Origin: Acidimicrobiaceae bacterium
Lineage (GTDB): Bacteria > Actinomycetota > Acidimicrobiia > Acidimicrobiales > Aldehydirespiratoraceae
Length of the DNA stretch: 64,000 bases
NCBI GenBank assembly: GCA_016845585.1
Contig: JAERSO010000165.1
Span: forward strand, 18,723-82,722
Direction of reading: 5' to 3'
The position numbers and the translations under genes were made by a program. Shown piece after piece: positions 41,448-52,110 of this stretch (its first letter is position 1; the number at the start of each line of letters is the position of its first letter). A model generated the notes under the pieces. The model saw nothing but the letters and a program-made list of their open reading frames with translations, was not told where the DNA came from and did no database searches.

Positions 41448-42413
41448 CTACCGAGCTCGTAGGGCCGCTTCGACCCTCGGAGCCGCCGGATAGGAGCCGG
41501 GTTCGAAGACCTCCCGGGTGAGCGCGGCGAAGGTCTCCTGATACACGCCGGCGGCTTCGATCGCCAGTTCCTGACTGAGCGGAGGAGGGTCGCCCTCGCC
41601 GCGGTAGCCATCTCGGGCGTAGGCGAGTCGCACGTACTCCTTGTCGAGGTTCTCGGGTTCTTCACCCGCAGCACGCCGTGCCTCCACGGTGGCGGCTCGC
41701 CAGTAGCGCGAACTGTCGGGCGTGTGCACCTCGTCGATGATCGTGAGTGTGCCATCGGCATCGAGGCCGAATTCGTACTTGGTGTCGACGAGCACGAGAC
41801 CCGCGGCTGCGGCGATCTCGACCCCCCGGGCGAAGACACCGAGCGCGGTCGTGCGTATCTGGTCCCACAACTCGGCTCCGACGAGGCCTCGCTCGACGAT
41901 CTCCCGCTCGGTGATGGGCTCGTCGTGGGCGCCCTGCTCCGCCTTGGTCGTCGGCGTGATGATCGCCTCCGGGAGCGCATCGTTCTTGACCATGCCGTCG
42001 GGGAAGTCGAGCCCGTAGATCGTGCGCTCACCGGCCGCGTACTTCGTCCACAACGCCGTCGAGGTCGAGCCGGACAACCGGCCCCGCACCACGACTTCGA
42101 CCGGTAGGGTCCGGCACTTCCTGCCGATCGTGACATTCGGATCCGGAACCGACAGCACGTGTGAGGGGACGAGATCCTCGATCCGTCCGAACCACCACGC
42201 CGCGAGCTGGTTCAGCACCTGACCGCGGTAGGGCACGGTGCCGAGCACATGATCGAATGCCGAGATGCGATCGGTGGCGATCAGCGCCACCTCATCGCCG
42301 AGGTCGACGACGTCTCGCACCTTGCCTCGCATCATCGGGCCGAGGTCGGCGACCGCTTCGGCGTTGAGACCGACGAACGGGTCGGCCAGGGCGGGCCCAA
42401 GATCGAGTGTCAT
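41448..42413 (-). CDS. purC: SAICAR synthetase
   Basis: 321 aa from the ATG at 42413, which overlaps the purQ stop. It joins aspartate to CAIR with ATP. GKVRDVVDL, TDRISAFDHVLG, EVVVRGRLSGSTSTAL, LVDTKYEFG and DEVHTPDSSRYW are standard. Length fits the longer actinobacterial form, which has about 60 more residues than the Bacillus enzyme at the C-terminus. Confidence 0.96.
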   Translation of the reverse strand: MTLDLGPALADPFVGLNAEAVADLGPMMRGKVRDVVDLGDEVALIATDRISAFDHVLGTVPYRGQVLNQLAAWWFGRIEDLVPSHVLSVPDPNVTIGRKCRTLPVEVVVRGRLSGSTSTALWTKYAAGERTIYGLDFPDGMVKNDALPEAIITPTTKAEQGAHDEPITEREIVERGLVGAELWDQIRTTALGVFARGVEIAAAAGLVLVDTKYEFGLDADGTLTIIDEVHTPDSSRYWRAATVEARRAAGEEPENLDKEYVRLAYARDGYRGEGDPPPLSQELAIEAAGVYQETFAALTREVFEPGSYPAAPRVEAALRAR

Positions 42414-43201
42414 CGGGCCGCCGCCACGAAGGCGTCGAACAGCGGCCGACCGGTGTTGCCCGCCGGGCCGGAGGGGCGCTGCCAGTCGAGCACGTGATCC
42501 TCGGGATGGGGCATGAGTCCGACCACGGTGCCGGTTTCGTCGCACAGGCCGGCGATGTCGTTGACCGAGCCGTTGGGGTTGGCAGGATAGGCACCTCCGG
42601 CCGGGCCGGATCCTTCGACGGTCGGGCGAGCGCCGTCGGCCAGATACCGAAACGCCACAAGGCCATCGGATTCGAGTCGGTCGCTCACCGGGTCGTCGGC
42701 GACCGCCACTCGACCTTCGCCATGAGCGATCGGACAACGAATCGTGACACCACCGGCCACGGCCAACCAACCCGACCGGCAGTCGGGCTCGACTCGTAGC
42801 GTGACCCAGCGACACTCGAAGTGGCCCGCCCGGTTCTCGGTGAGCGTGACCGTACGCGGCGCGCCCACCGGGCCGGGCAGGATCCCCGACTTCACGAGCA
42901 CCTGGAAACCGTTGCAGATCCCGAGAATGGGGCGCCCCGCCGACACGGCTTCCGCCATCTCGTCGCCGAACCAGCTCCGGAGCTCCAACGCGAGACGACC
43001 ACCGGCGCCGAGCGCGTCGCCATAGGAGAAGCCTCCGGGAAGAAGAATCGCCGCATGATCACCGACGCGAACCGAGCCGTCGCGCAGTTCGTTGACATGG
43101 ACGATGCGCGGGTCGCCGCCGGCCAGACGGATCGCCTGGGCGGCCTCGCCATCGCGATTCGTGCCCGACGCATGAGGGATGAGAATCGGAGGGGCACTCA
43201 T
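42410..43201 (-). CDS. purQ: FGAM synthase, glutaminase subunit
   Basis: 263 aa class I amidotransferase that supplies ammonia to Pur[18 protein letters not shown], nucleophile Cys in [11 protein letters not shown], and MPHPEDHVL with the catalytic His/Glu. The usual separate purS gene, normally next to purQ, is absent because PurS-like domains are fused to PurL. Overlaps purL and purC by 4 nt each. Confidence 0.95.
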   Translation of the reverse strand: MSAPPILIPHASGTNRDGEAAQAIRLAGGDPRIVHVNELRDGSVRVGDHAAILLPGGFSYGDALGAGGRLALELRSWFGDEMAEAVSAGRPILGICNGFQVLVKSGILPGPVGAPRTVTLTENRAGHFECRWVTLRVEPDCRSGWLAVAGGVTIRCPIAHGEGRVAVADDPVSDRLESDGLVAFRYLADGARPTVEGSGPAGGAYPANPNGSVNDIAGLCDETGTVVGLMPHPEDHVLDWQRPSGPAGNTGRPLFDAFVAAAR

Positions 43202-46062
43202 GTGGACCCTCCCCCGCTGAAGGCATCGACCGCTTGGGCGATGCTCACCTCGACCGTGACGAGATCCAGCACATCGAGGCCCTCGGCATCGCCGTCGACC
43301 GCTGCAGTGGTCGGTGCTCGCATGACGATCCGATCCCCACCGGTGACCTCGCCGATGCGACGGCCGAATTCACCGAGCTTCCCGGCGATCCGGCTGCGAT
43401 CGTTCGCCGAACCGGTCAGCACCAGGCGACCGGGTGCTTCGTTGAACAGGGAGGTGAAGGGGTCGAGACCATCCGCGGGCATGACGATGGAGAGTCCGAG
43501 GCGGGCGGCCAACGCCATCTCGCTCAGGGCCACGGCCACGCCCCCGTCACTGCTGTCGTGGGCAGCGGTGATGAGACCCCCGGCGATCGCCGCATGAACG
43601 GCCTGGTAGCGAGGAAGGGGATCCTCGAGCGGGGCCGGGACTGCCGTGGCGCCCAGGGCGAAGACATCCGATGCCAGCGATCCGCCGAGTTCACCGGCAC
43701 CCTCACCGACGAGCCACACATCGTCGCCCGCCTGCATGCCCGCAGAGTCGATCGCACGGGCGAGATCAGGCACCAGTCCCAGCGCCGAGATCAGCAGTGT
43801 GCCGGGGATCGCCTCGCCGTCGAACTCGTTGAAGAGGCTGTCCTTGCCACTGATGAACGGCATCCGGTAGCGACGAGCGCCGTCAGTGCACCCCTGCACG
43901 GCCCGCACCAGCGAACCGAGCCGGTCGGACTTGGTCGGGTCGCCCCAGCAGAAGTTGTCGAGAACGGCCACGCGGTCGGGGTCGCCACCGACGGCGACGA
44001 GGTTGCGAACGGCTTCGTCCATCGCGTGCAGCGCCATCGCCCATGGGTCGTGACGGCCGATGCGGGGGTTGATGCCGTTGCTGAGCACGGCGGCGGTGGT
44101 GCCGGCCGTGCCGAGCGGCTTCAGAACGGCTGCATCGGCGGGTCCGTCCGCCTCGGGCCCGACGAAGGGTCGCACGACCGTGCCGCCGCGGACCTCATGG
44201 TCGTAGCGACGAACGATGTCCTCCTTGGAGGCGACATCCGGATGTGCCAGCATCGCCAGCACCATCGACGCGTCCACCATCGGTGTCTCGACCGTCGCCG
44301 GCGCGGGATCCACCCAGGCGCCGGTCATCTCGCGGCGTGGGAGACCGTCGTGCAGGAACGACATCGGCATGTCGACCACCGGGGTGTCGCCGTGGCGGAC
44401 CACCAGCCGTTCGCTGCCGGTGAACGTTCCGAGATCAGTGATCTCGACATCCCACGCATCACACAGGGTCTGGAGCTCGGCCATCTTCGCGGGAGGCACC
44501 GCGATGACGATCCGCTCCTGTGCTTCGGAGAGCCAGATCTCCCATGGCTGAAGGCCGGCGTACTTGAGCGGTACGTTGGCGAGGTCGACCTCGACGCCGA
44601 GGTCCTCGCCCATCTCTCCGACCGAGGACGAGAAACCGCCCGCCCCGCAGTCGGTGATGGCGGTGTAGAGCCGGGCGTCGCGGGCGAGCTCGATGACCTC
44701 GATCAGTCCCTTCTCGGTGATCGGGTCGCCGATCTGCACGGCGGAGCCGACCGAGTCGACCGTCGACGCATCCATCCCCGCCGACGAGAACGTGGCTCCG
44801 TGGATGCCGTCGCGGCCCACACGCCCGCCGATGGAGATGATCCGGTCACCGACGTGCGCTTCGGTGGGGTGCATGCCATGAGGCAGCAGGCCGAGCGCGC
44901 CGCAGTACACGAGCGGATTCGCCGTGTAGCCCTGGTCGTAGAGCACCGCACCGTTCACGGTGGGAAGGCCGAGCTTGTTGCCATAGTCGCCGATGCCACC
45001 GACCACGCCTTCGCGGATTCGACGGGGATGGAGCACTCCGGTCGGCAGCTCGTCGTCGGGGAGATCCTGGGGGCCGAAGCACAGGACGTCGGTGCATGCG
45101 ATCGGCCGAGCGGAAACGCCGATCACGTCGCGCACGACACCCCCGACACCGGTGTTCGCGCCGCCGAACGGCTCGAGCGCCGAGGGGTGATTGTGGGTCT
45201 CGACCTTGAAAGCGAGGTCGTAGGTGTCGTCGAAGGCGATAATCCCGGCGTCGTCGACGAACGCGCTGCGAAGCCACCAGGGATCGAGCTCTTCGGTGAC
45301 CTCCCGCAGCGCGGGCAACAGTCCGTCATGGTTCGTGACGGTGACGGTGCCGTCGGCCGCTGTGTGGGTGAGCTCGATCGCCGCTCGGAAAGTCTTGTGG
45401 ACACAGTGCTCGGACCACGTCTGGGCAAGCGTCTCCAGCTCGGCATCGGTGGGGGCACGGCCCTCGGCTTCGAAGTGGGCCTGGATCGCCCGCATCTCGT
45501 TGACGTCGAGCGACAGAACTCGTTCGCGGCTCATCTGGGCCAGCTCATCGTCGGAGAGGCCATCGAGCACGACGCGGTCGACACGCACGTCCGCTGCGGC
45601 CGCTCCGGCGAACTCCGGCTCCATCTCGCCGTGATGGGAATGCTCGATGGTGTCGTTCGCCAGCAGACGGCGAGTGATACGGGCGACATCGTCATCGGTG
45701 AGGTCTCCGTGCAGTTCATACCGGCGGGCTGTGGCCACGTCGATCGACGGGAGGCCGAGCTCTCCTGCAGCCCGCTCGAGCTCACGAGCATCGCCGTCGG
45801 TGACACCGGGCATCGGCGCGACCTCGACGACACGACCTCCCGCCGTCGTCGGTGCGTCGATCGTGTGGACATCGACCACCGGGTCCACGAGGACCTCGGT
45901 GCAGAGCCGCTCGAGCTCGGCTTCGCTCAACTCGCCGCGAACATGATGGACCCGCGTGATCGTGCAGCCGACGAGTCGATCCACACCGATCAGTGGTGCA
46001 GCGTCGAGAATCTGTCGGGCCGCGGGATCGTCAGGGGCGGTGACGTCAATCCGAACAACCAT
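43198..46062 (-). CDS. purL: FGAM synthase with fused tandem PurS-like domains (PurSL)
   Basis: 954 aa from the ATG at 46062. About 200 N-terminal residues precede the normal small-PurL start ([16 protein letters not shown]). They form two PurS-like repeats: residues 2-67 ([11 protein letters not shown] to VDVHTI) and about 72-137 ([10 protein letters not shown] to [10 protein letters not shown]), the second close to PurS at LLAN-x-IE. The PurL core has [18 protein letters not shown], the metal/ATP sites of [16 protein letters not shown] and [11 protein letters not shown]. It converts FGAR to FGAM. First gene of the purine operon; TAGGTT lies 7 nt before the ATG. Confidence 0.95.
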   Translation of the reverse strand: MVVRIDVTAPDDPAARQILDAAPLIGVDRLVGCTITRVHHVRGELSEAELERLCTEVLVDPVVDVHTIDAPTTAGGRVVEVAPMPGVTDGDARELERAAGELGLPSIDVATARRYELHGDLTDDDVARITRRLLANDTIEHSHHGEMEPEFAGAAAADVRVDRVVLDGLSDDELAQMSRERVLSLDVNEMRAIQAHFEAEGRAPTDAELETLAQTWSEHCVHKTFRAAIELTHTAADGTVTVTNHDGLLPALREVTEELDPWWLRSAFVDDAGIIAFDDTYDLAFKVETHNHPSALEPFGGANTGVGGVVRDVIGVSARPIACTDVLCFGPQDLPDDELPTGVLHPRRIREGVVGGIGDYGNKLGLPTVNGAVLYDQGYTANPLVYCGALGLLPHGMHPTEAHVGDRIISIGGRVGRDGIHGATFSSAGMDASTVDSVGSAVQIGDPITEKGLIEVIELARDARLYTAITDCGAGGFSSSVGEMGEDLGVEVDLANVPLKYAGLQPWEIWLSEAQERIVIAVPPAKMAELQTLCDAWDVEITDLGTFTGSERLVVRHGDTPVVDMPMSFLHDGLPRREMTGAWVDPAPATVETPMVDASMVLAMLAHPDVASKEDIVRRYDHEVRGGTVVRPFVGPEADGPADAAVLKPLGTAGTTAAVLSNGINPRIGRHDPWAMALHAMDEAVRNLVAVGGDPDRVAVLDNFCWGDPTKSDRLGSLVRAVQGCTDGARRYRMPFISGKDSLFNEFDGEAIPGTLLISALGLVPDLARAIDSAGMQAGDDVWLVGEGAGELGGSLASDVFALGATAVPAPLEDPLPRYQAVHAAIAGGLITAAHDSSDGGVAVALSEMALAARLGLSIVMPADGLDPFTSLFNEAPGRLVLTGSANDRSRIAGKLGEFGRRIGEVTGGDRIVMRAPTTAAVDGDAEGLDVLDLVTVEVSIAQAVDAFSGGGST

Positions 46063-46069
46063 TGCTTTC

Positions 46070-46075
46070 AACCTA
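46070..46075 (-). promoter_or_regulatory. -10 box (TAGGTT) of a leaderless promoter for the pur operon
   Basis: Minus-strand TAGGTT, 7 nt before the ATG of purL. With no leader there is no room for a purine riboswitch between promoter and gene. The 188 nt between purL and the hrpA ATG show no other gene. Confidence 0.5.
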
Positions 46076-46250
46076 GACCGCGAGAGACCCAGCGCGTTGC
46101 ATCGGCTCGGGGGCTTCCGACACCTTCCCGCCGAGCCGGCCGAGCGGCCTCTCCACATCGCACCCACCCGTCGTTTCGGAGCTCCCGCGAAGGCCAGATG
46201 ACGGCAAATGCGGTCGGTATTGAGCCGTGTTGGCCCACAATGATCGGGAC

Positions 46251-49200
46251 ATGCCCCCCGACTCCATCAGCTATCCACCGGATCTCCCGATCACGGAGCG
46301 ACGCGCGGAAATCCTCGACGCGCTCGCCGCGAACCAGGTCGTGGTCGTTGCCGGGGAGACCGGATCCGGCAAGAGCACGCAGCTTCCGAAGATCTGCCTC
46401 GAGCTGTGGCCCGACGACGAGCGACTGATCGGCCACACCCAACCTCGTCGCCTCGCAGCACGCTCGATCGCCGAGCGGGTCGCGTCCGAACTCGGAAGCT
46501 CCGTGGGTGGCACGGTGGGCTACACCGTTCGCTTCGACGACGAGGTCGGCACCGACACTCGTATCCGTCTCATGACGGACGGAATCCTGCTCGCCGAGAT
46601 CCAGCGTGACCCGATGCTTCGGCGCTATCGCACGCTCATCATCGATGAGGCCCACGAGCGCAGTCTCAACATCGACTTCCTGCTCGGGTATCTGGCGCGG
46701 CTGCTCCCCCGCCGTCGCGAGCTGAAGCTGATCATCACGTCGGCCACGATCGACACCGAACGGTTTTCCGCCCATTTCGACGGGGCTCCGATCATCGAGG
46801 TGTCGGGCAGGACCTATCCGGTGGAGGTTCGGTACTCTCCGCTCGCTGATCCCGATGACCCCGACGCGCCTGTCCTGGATCAGCCGGAGGGAATCGAACG
46901 AGCGGTTCGAGAGCTGCTGCGCGACCGACCCGGCGACATCTTGGCCTTCTGCTCTGGGGAGCGCGAGATCCATGACGCGGCTGATCACCTGGCGGAGCAA
47001 CGGCTGGGCGACCTCGAGATCCTGCCGTTGTACGCCCGGCTGTCACCCGCCGAACAGCAAAGGATCTTCAAGCCGAGTGGAAAGCGCCGGGTGATCCTCT
47101 CGACCAATGTCGCAGAGACATCGCTGACTGTGCCGGGAATCCACGCAGTCATCGACACCGGCACCGCCAGGATCTCGAGGTTCAATCGACGCACAAAGGT
47201 CCAACGACTCCCGATCGAACCGATCTCCCAGGCATCGGCCAACCAACGGGCCGGCCGCTGCGGCCGCCTGGGTCCGGGCGTCTGCGTCCGCCTCTACGCC
47301 GAGGACGACTTCGAGGCGCGACCCGAGTTCACCGAGCCCGAGATCCAGCGGACGAACCTCGCATCGGTGATCCTCCAGATGGCTGCCCTCGGGCTCGGCG
47401 ATGTCGCCGGATTCCCTTTTGTCGACCCACCCGACATGCGCGCGGTACGCGACGGCATCCGCCTGCTGGAGGAGCTGGATGCCGTGGTCCCGGAACGAGA
47501 GGGCGAGAAGGGTTGGCTGACACCACTGGGCCACCAGCTGTCCTCGCTCCCGCTCGACCCACGGATGGCCCGCATGCTTCTCGAAGCCGAGGATCATGGA
47601 TGCGTTCGCGAGATGCTCGTCATCGTCGCCGGCCTCTCCATCCAGGACCCGCGCATCCGACCGAGCGGCGTGGGTTCGGGGGCGGCGCAGCAGAAGGCCG
47701 CGGAGTGCCACAAGCGCTACACCGACGAGGAGTCGGACTTCCTGTCGTACCTGTTGCTGTGGGAGCACATCCGAGCCGAACGGTCGGTGCGTTCGGGCAA
47801 TGGCTTCCGGCGCATGTGTCGTGAGGAGTACCTGCACTTCCTTCGGATCCGGGAGTGGCAGGACGTTCACGGTCAACTCCGGCGAGCCACCCGGGATCTC
47901 GGCCTCCAGGTCAACGACAATGACGCTCCGCCGGCCGCAATCCATCAGGCGGTTCTCGCCGGCCTGCTCTCCCATGTCGGCTTCTTCGATCCGGAACGCC
48001 GCGAGTATCGGGGCGCCCGAAACGCCCGATTCGTTCTTGCCCCGGGCTCCGCGCTTCGCAAGCGCACACCCAAATGGGTGATGGCATCGGAGCTGGTGGA
48101 GACGAATCAGCTGCGCGCCAGGACGGTCGCTCCGCTGAACCCCCGCTGGCTGGAACGCTCCGCCTCCCACCTCCTTCGCTGGGACTACTCGGACCCGTGG
48201 TGGGACGAGGACCGTGGTGCGGCGGTGTGCCACGAACGGGCGTCGCTGTACGGGTTGCCGGTCGTGCCCAATCGCGTCATCAACCTTCACCGGGTCGAGC
48301 CCGATCTCGCCCGCTCACTCCTCGTCCGCCACGCCTTCGTCGAAGTCGATTCGTCGGACATTCCACCGACCTCGATCTACGACTTCGTCCGGCACAACGC
48401 GGCGGTCACCGACGAGATCGTGGCTCTCGAACATCGACTTCGCCGCCACGATCTTCATTGCACCGACGACGAGTACGTCGAGCGACTCTGCACTCGGCTG
48501 CCCGACAAGGTCGTCTCACGGGCCCACTTCGAGCGATGGTGGGGCAGGCGGCATGCGAGTCACCCGTCGACACTCGACCTCGACATGACAGACCTCCTCA
48601 GCGCCGACGCCGGGCCGATCGAGTCGACAGAACTCCCGGTGGTGTGGCCGTATGGCGACATCGACCTGAATGTGCACTACCAGTTCGACCCCGCTGAACC
48701 GACCGACGGCCTGACGATCGACGTGCCGCTCGAACACGTGCGCCGACTGCGGCCTCAACCCTTCGAGTGGCTCGTACCGGCGTGGCGTCCGCTCCTGATC
48801 GATGAGCTGATTCGAACACTTCCGAAAGCGATCCGGCGCGCGCTCCTGCCGATCCCGGAGACCGTGGCCGATATCCTCCCCCGCCTCGATCCGACAGCCG
48901 AGGAGGGCATCCGACACCAGCTCGCCGACGCCCTCCGAACACGGACCGGCCTGGAGATCCATGCCCACGAGTTCCGACCTGACGCCCTCCCCACCCATCT
49001 GCGGCCCCACTTTCGTGTCGTCGATCACGGCGAGTCCCTGGCCGAGGACGATGATCTCGAGCTGCTCCAGCAGCACCTCCACGAGGAGGCGCGGGAGCTC
49101 CTCGCCACGACCAGCCATGAGTTGGAGCGCACCGGTCTGACCGAATGGACATTCGGCGACCTTCCCCGCACCGTGGACGCCACGGGCCTGGGCCAACAGG

Positions 49201-49991
49201 TCACGTCGTACCCGACGCTGATCGACGACGGGGATTCGGTCTCGATCCGCCTCGTCGCCGATCTCGAGACGCAGACCACCATGATGTGGGAGGGCACGCG
49301 CCGCCTGTTACTCCTCCATCGCCCGCCGGTGGGCAAGGTGTTGCGCAGCCTCCTGACCGACGACGTCAAGTACGCCATCGTGGTCAGTCCGTACGATTCG
49401 CCGGCCTCCTGGTTCGACGACTGCCTGACCGCTGCAACCGACGAGCTGCTCCACCATCACGAGGGTCCGGGGTTCACCGAACAGGCATGGAACGCTCTGA
49501 TCCGGGCCTACCGCGAGGAACTCCCGCAGACGCTGATGAATGTCGCCAACGACGGGATCGAGGTGCTTCAGCGGGCCAGCGACGTACGTCGAAGCCTCGA
49601 CGCGCTGGCTGCCCCCGGTCTTCAACCTGCTCGCGTCGACATGGCCGAACAACTGGACCAACTCGTGTACGACGGCAGCCTCGCTGCGGTTGGTGCGCAT
49701 CGACTCGCCGACGTCGGCCGGTATCTGCGGGCCATGGCGTGGCGCCTGGAACGGCTACCCGACGGGCTGGCTCGAGACCGCGACCGGATGGCCAATGTGC
49801 GAGCACTTGACGCCACCCATGAGGCGTTGGTCCAGCAGTTCGGGATGACCAGCGAGCTCGAATCACTGATGTGGCGACTCCAGGAGCTGCGAGTCTCCCA
49901 GTTCGCCGAGACCGTCGGTGCGGCCGGCGGGGTGAGCGTGAAACGGATGCGTTCGGCGCTCGAGGCTGTGGCTCAGGAAGCGTCGGCGTAG
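46251..49991 (+). CDS. hrpA: ATP-dependent RNA helicase HrpA
   Basis: About 1246 aa from the ATG at 46251; a GTG at 46227 in frame is an alternative. It is a DEAH/RHA helicase. Motif I is [13 protein letters not shown], motif II DEAH in [12 protein letters not shown], motif [13 protein letters not shown], motif [14 protein letters not shown]. The HA2 domain, an OB fold and a long C-terminal HrpA-specific region (DUF3418-type, from about residue 640) follow. In bacteria it acts on mRNA and stalled ribosomes. Standing alone on the plus strand; its 3' end overlaps the convergent desaturase by 19 nt. Confidence 0.94.
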   Translation: MPPDSISYPPDLPITERRAEILDALAANQVVVVAGETGSGKSTQLPKICLELWPDDERLIGHTQPRRLAARSIAERVASELGSSVGGTVGYTVRFDDEVGTDTRIRLMTDGILLAEIQRDPMLRRYRTLIIDEAHERSLNIDFLLGYLARLLPRRRELKLIITSATIDTERFSAHFDGAPIIEVSGRTYPVEVRYSPLADPDDPDAPVLDQPEGIERAVRELLRDRPGDILAFCSGEREIHDAADHLAEQRLGDLEILPLYARLSPAEQQRIFKPSGKRRVILSTNVAETSLTVPGIHAVIDTGTARISRFNRRTKVQRLPIEPISQASANQRAGRCGRLGPGVCVRLYAEDDFEARPEFTEPEIQRTNLASVILQMAALGLGDVAGFPFVDPPDMRAVRDGIRLLEELDAVVPEREGEKGWLTPLGHQLSSLPLDPRMARMLLEAEDHGCVREMLVIVAGLSIQDPRIRPSGVGSGAAQQKAAECHKRYTDEESDFLSYLLLWEHIRAERSVRSGNGFRRMCREEYLHFLRIREWQDVHGQLRRATRDLGLQVNDNDAPPAAIHQAVLAGLLSHVGFFDPERREYRGARNARFVLAPGSALRKRTPKWVMASELVETNQLRARTVAPLNPRWLERSASHLLRWDYSDPWWDEDRGAAVCHERASLYGLPVVPNRVINLHRVEPDLARSLLVRHAFVEVDSSDIPPTSIYDFVRHNAAVTDEIVALEHRLRRHDLHCTDDEYVERLCTRLPDKVVSRAHFERWWGRRHASHPSTLDLDMTDLLSADAGPIESTELPVVWPYGDIDLNVHYQFDPAEPTDGLTIDVPLEHVRRLRPQPFEWLVPAWRPLLIDELIRTLPKAIRRALLPIPETVADILPRLDPTAEEGIRHQLADALRTRTGLEIHAHEFRPDALPTHLRPHFRVVDHGESLAEDDDLELLQQHLHEEARELLATTSHELERTGLTEWTFGDLPRTVDATGLGQQVTSYPTLIDDGDSVSIRLVADLETQTTMMWEGTRRLLLLHRPPVGKVLRSLLTDDVKYAIVVSPYDSPASWFDDCLTAATDELLHHHEGPGFTEQAWNALIRAYREELPQTLMNVANDGIEVLQRASDVRRSLDALAAPGLQPARVDMAEQLDQLVYDGSLAAVGAHRLADVGRYLRAMAWRLERLPDGLARDRDRMANVRALDATHEALVQQFGMTSELESLMWRLQELRVSQFAETVGAAGGVSVKRMRSALEAVAQEASA

Positions 49992-51004
49992 CCGAGCCAG
50001 CGGCCCTGCTCATAGTCGTAGAGCTTGCAGATCTTCGTCGATCGCAGATAGTCCCTCACACGGATGGGCTTCTCCACGACATCATCGGGGTAGGCCTCAG
50101 CGATCGCACGAGCGGCTTCGGGGAGCCGGTAGCAGGGGATCCTCATGTCGACGTGATGCGGGAGGTGCACCATGATCCAGTGGAAGAACAGATCCCAGCC
50201 CGGCGGACCCCACAGCACCGTGGTGCCCTCGACCTGGCCGCGGAAACGATTCCATTCCTTCCGAGGCCACCACCGCAACTCCGGCGCGATGTGGTGGACG
50301 TAGACGACCCAGCCGATCGTCTGGCAGAACAGCAGGAACGGGATCACGACGATCTTGACCCAGATCCACAGCCCGGCCACACCGGCAAACCCGACACTGA
50401 GGGCGAGAGCCACGCCGGCGAACGCGACGACCAGCGCCTCGTCGCGACGCATGGCCTTGCGCCAACGGGCAGGCTTCGGGAAGCGCACCATCTTCTGCCA
50501 CCACACGCGGTGGAGGTAGTACGCACCCGCGCCGAAGGCACTCCACTCGAGGCGATGGATCAACTTCCCGACGCGGCCGAGTTCGCGGTACTCGTGCACC
50601 ATCAGGGGCTGCCACACGAAATCGATTTCCTGACGGAGCGTGTGGCCATGATGGACGCGGTTGTGGCCGAAGATCCAGATCTCCGCAGCGTGCAGCGACG
50701 GTAGGAGGGTGAGCCGTCCGACGAACGCGTTGAGCTTCGGTGAGTCGAACAGCGCATCATGGGCGGCGTCGTGGCCGAGCACGAAGAGGCCCGACACCAT
50801 CACGCCGGCGGCCAGCCACAGCGGCACGAGCAACAGCGGATTGTTGGTGACGACGAGGCCCCAGATCGCCAGGCCGTACAAGATGAGGTCGCGGGCCACG
50901 AGACCCAACCCTCGGATCAGAGATCGCTCGTAGCAATGCTCGGGAATGATTTCCAGAACCGGCTTCAGACCGGTCGGCTTTTCGGTGGCGATGATCGTCG
51001 ACAT
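49973..51004 (-). CDS. membrane fatty acid desaturase/hydroxylase
   Basis: 343 aa membrane di-iron enzyme. The three His boxes are HDAAHD (near residue 74), HNRVHHGH (near 111) and HLPHHVD (near 274). Four or so hydrophobic helices are seen, with pairs at 30-60 and 185-220. It probably inserts a double bond or hydroxyl in acyl lipids to adjust the membrane; beta-carotene ketolase-like relatives share the boxes. The start has a GAGGAC Shine-Dalgarno. A TetR-type palindrome lies between its putative -35 and -10 regions, so repression by an unseen regulator is likely. Confidence 0.88.
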   Translation of the reverse strand: MSTIIATEKPTGLKPVLEIIPEHCYERSLIRGLGLVARDLILYGLAIWGLVVTNNPLLLVPLWLAAGVMVSGLFVLGHDAAHDALFDSPKLNAFVGRLTLLPSLHAAEIWIFGHNRVHHGHTLRQEIDFVWQPLMVHEYRELGRVGKLIHRLEWSAFGAGAYYLHRVWWQKMVRFPKPARWRKAMRRDEALVVAFAGVALALSVGFAGVAGLWIWVKIVVIPFLLFCQTIGWVVYVHHIAPELRWWPRKEWNRFRGQVEGTTVLWGPPGWDLFFHWIMVHLPHHVDMRIPCYRLPEAARAIAEAYPDDVVEKPIRVRDYLRSTKICKLYDYEQGRWLGYADAS

Positions 51005-51013
51005 AGAGATGTC

Positions 51014-51022
51014 CTCAATCTA
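51014..51022 (-). promoter_or_regulatory. -10 region of the desaturase promoter (TAGATT)
   Basis: Minus-strand TAGATT directly follows the 18-bp palindrome at 51023-51040 and precedes the GAGGAC Shine-Dalgarno. Unlike most genes here, this one keeps a short leader. Confidence 0.4.
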
Positions 51023-51040
51023 GCCTGCCGACCGGCAGGC
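51023..51040. promoter_or_regulatory. 18-bp palindrome, TetR-type operator candidate
   Basis: GCCTGCCG-AC-CGGCAGGC is a perfect dyad with a 2-bp centre, the form typical of TetR-family operators (core CCGACCGG). It sits just upstream of the -10 of the desaturase gene. No TetR gene is in the window. Confidence 0.6.
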
Positions 51041-51061
51041 AGGGAACTCAATCGCGGCTTT

Positions 51062-51490
51062 TCACGCCGGTTCGCACCGATGTGCCACCACCGTGACCAC
51101 GTCGACCGCGTTCAGTGATGTCCCGAGCGTCTCCAGCATCGTTTTCCGGGTGCGCCATGCCGCGCTGTTGTCGCGCAGCTCATCCCCCAGCGCCACCACC
51201 AATGCCATCAGTTGCGCCGGGCGGTTGATCGAGAGCCGACGTGTGAAGGTGTCAGCGTCGATCCGTGTCGATTCTCGGGCCGAGCGAAGCGGCCAGGTCA
51301 TGGGTCCCGTCACACGCTCGACGGCGTCTCGCAGCTCGACCAGATCGTCCGCACCGCACACGATGACGGCGGTCTGCGCCTTTCGGTCCATCGGCACACC
51401 GGGGCGCAGGTCGACTGCCCCGGCGATGAACGACTGGGGAAGCGGGCCGGCCAGATCGAGATATGCCTGACGGATCCCGGCGGCGTTCAC
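51062..51490 (-). CDS. hypothetical protein, 142 aa
   Basis: Soluble, mixed helix and strand, no recognised motif. Central block: MDRKAQTAVIVCGADDLVELRDAVERV. It overlaps the stop of the nitroreductase gene by 4 nt (start at 51490), so it is co-translated with it. Function unknown; its position suggests a role near the nitroreductase. Confidence 0.6.
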   Translation of the reverse strand: MNAAGIRQAYLDLAGPLPQSFIAGAVDLRPGVPMDRKAQTAVIVCGADDLVELRDAVERVTGPMTWPLRSARESTRIDADTFTRRLSINRPAQLMALVVALGDELRDNSAAWRTRKTMLETLGTSLNAVDVVTVVAHRCEPA

Positions 51491-52086
51491 CAGCCGCCCC
51501 GGTGGACGATCTCGTCGAGCGGCCTCCGCTCCCGACCCGCCGATTGTGATGGTCGATCCGGTGCTCGATGTCCGATCGCGATCGTGCCGAGCGCCCGCCG
51601 GCCGTTCGGGACGGAGAACTCGATCCGCACGGCATCCTCGTGCTCGAACACGCCGAACAGGAGCGCGCCGAGATCCTCGTTCTCGACGGCCAGGAGCAGC
51701 GCCATCGCCGCTGCCCCACCGTCGATGAACCAGTACGGCACCGCCCAGGCATCGGTAGACGCTCCAAGCCCCGTCTTCGCCTTGTCGGGCTCGCTGTAGC
51801 GCTCGACATAGGCGTCAGGATCGACCCACGGAACGATCAGCACCGGTGCATTCAGGAGTTCGGGCCAGGGGAAACTCCGGCGATGTTCCGCGGGCAACGT
51901 CGTGTCCCAGTAGCGGCCGGTCTGTTCCGCGCCCTCGAGCACGAGGAAGTCGAGACTCGACGTGTTCCCCGCCGAAGGACCTCGGCGGGCGGCCGCCAAC
52001 AAGCGGTCGACGACCATGGGATCGATCGGCTCGTGGGTAAAGGCGCGGGTCATCCGCCGTCTGCGGATCAGTTCATCGAACTCCAT
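51487..52086 (-). CDS. nitroreductase-family FMN oxidoreductase
   Basis: 199 aa. The opening FDELIRRRRMTRAF and the ARRGPSAGNTSSLDF segment are the FMN-binding signature of the nitroreductase fold; GGAAAMALLLAVENEDLGALLFG is the dimer-helix and re-face FMN region. It probably reduces nitro or quinone-like substrates with NAD(P)H. A GAGAGGGG Shine-Dalgarno precedes the ATG at 52086. It is followed with a 4-nt overlap by a 142-aa unknown. Confidence 0.82.
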   Translation of the reverse strand: MEFDELIRRRRMTRAFTHEPIDPMVVDRLLAAARRGPSAGNTSSLDFLVLEGAEQTGRYWDTTLPAEHRRSFPWPELLNAPVLIVPWVDPDAYVERYSEPDKAKTGLGASTDAWAVPYWFIDGGAAAMALLLAVENEDLGALLFGVFEHEDAVRIEFSVPNGRRALGTIAIGHRAPDRPSQSAGRERRPLDEIVHRGGW

Positions 52087-52110
52087 GACCGCCCCTCTCG
52101 GGGAGATCGA

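Noticed and set aside
43234..46428. 1064-codon plus-strand frame antisense to purL
   Set aside because: Antisense shadow of the certain purL gene; composition is Arg/His/Asp-biased without motifs.
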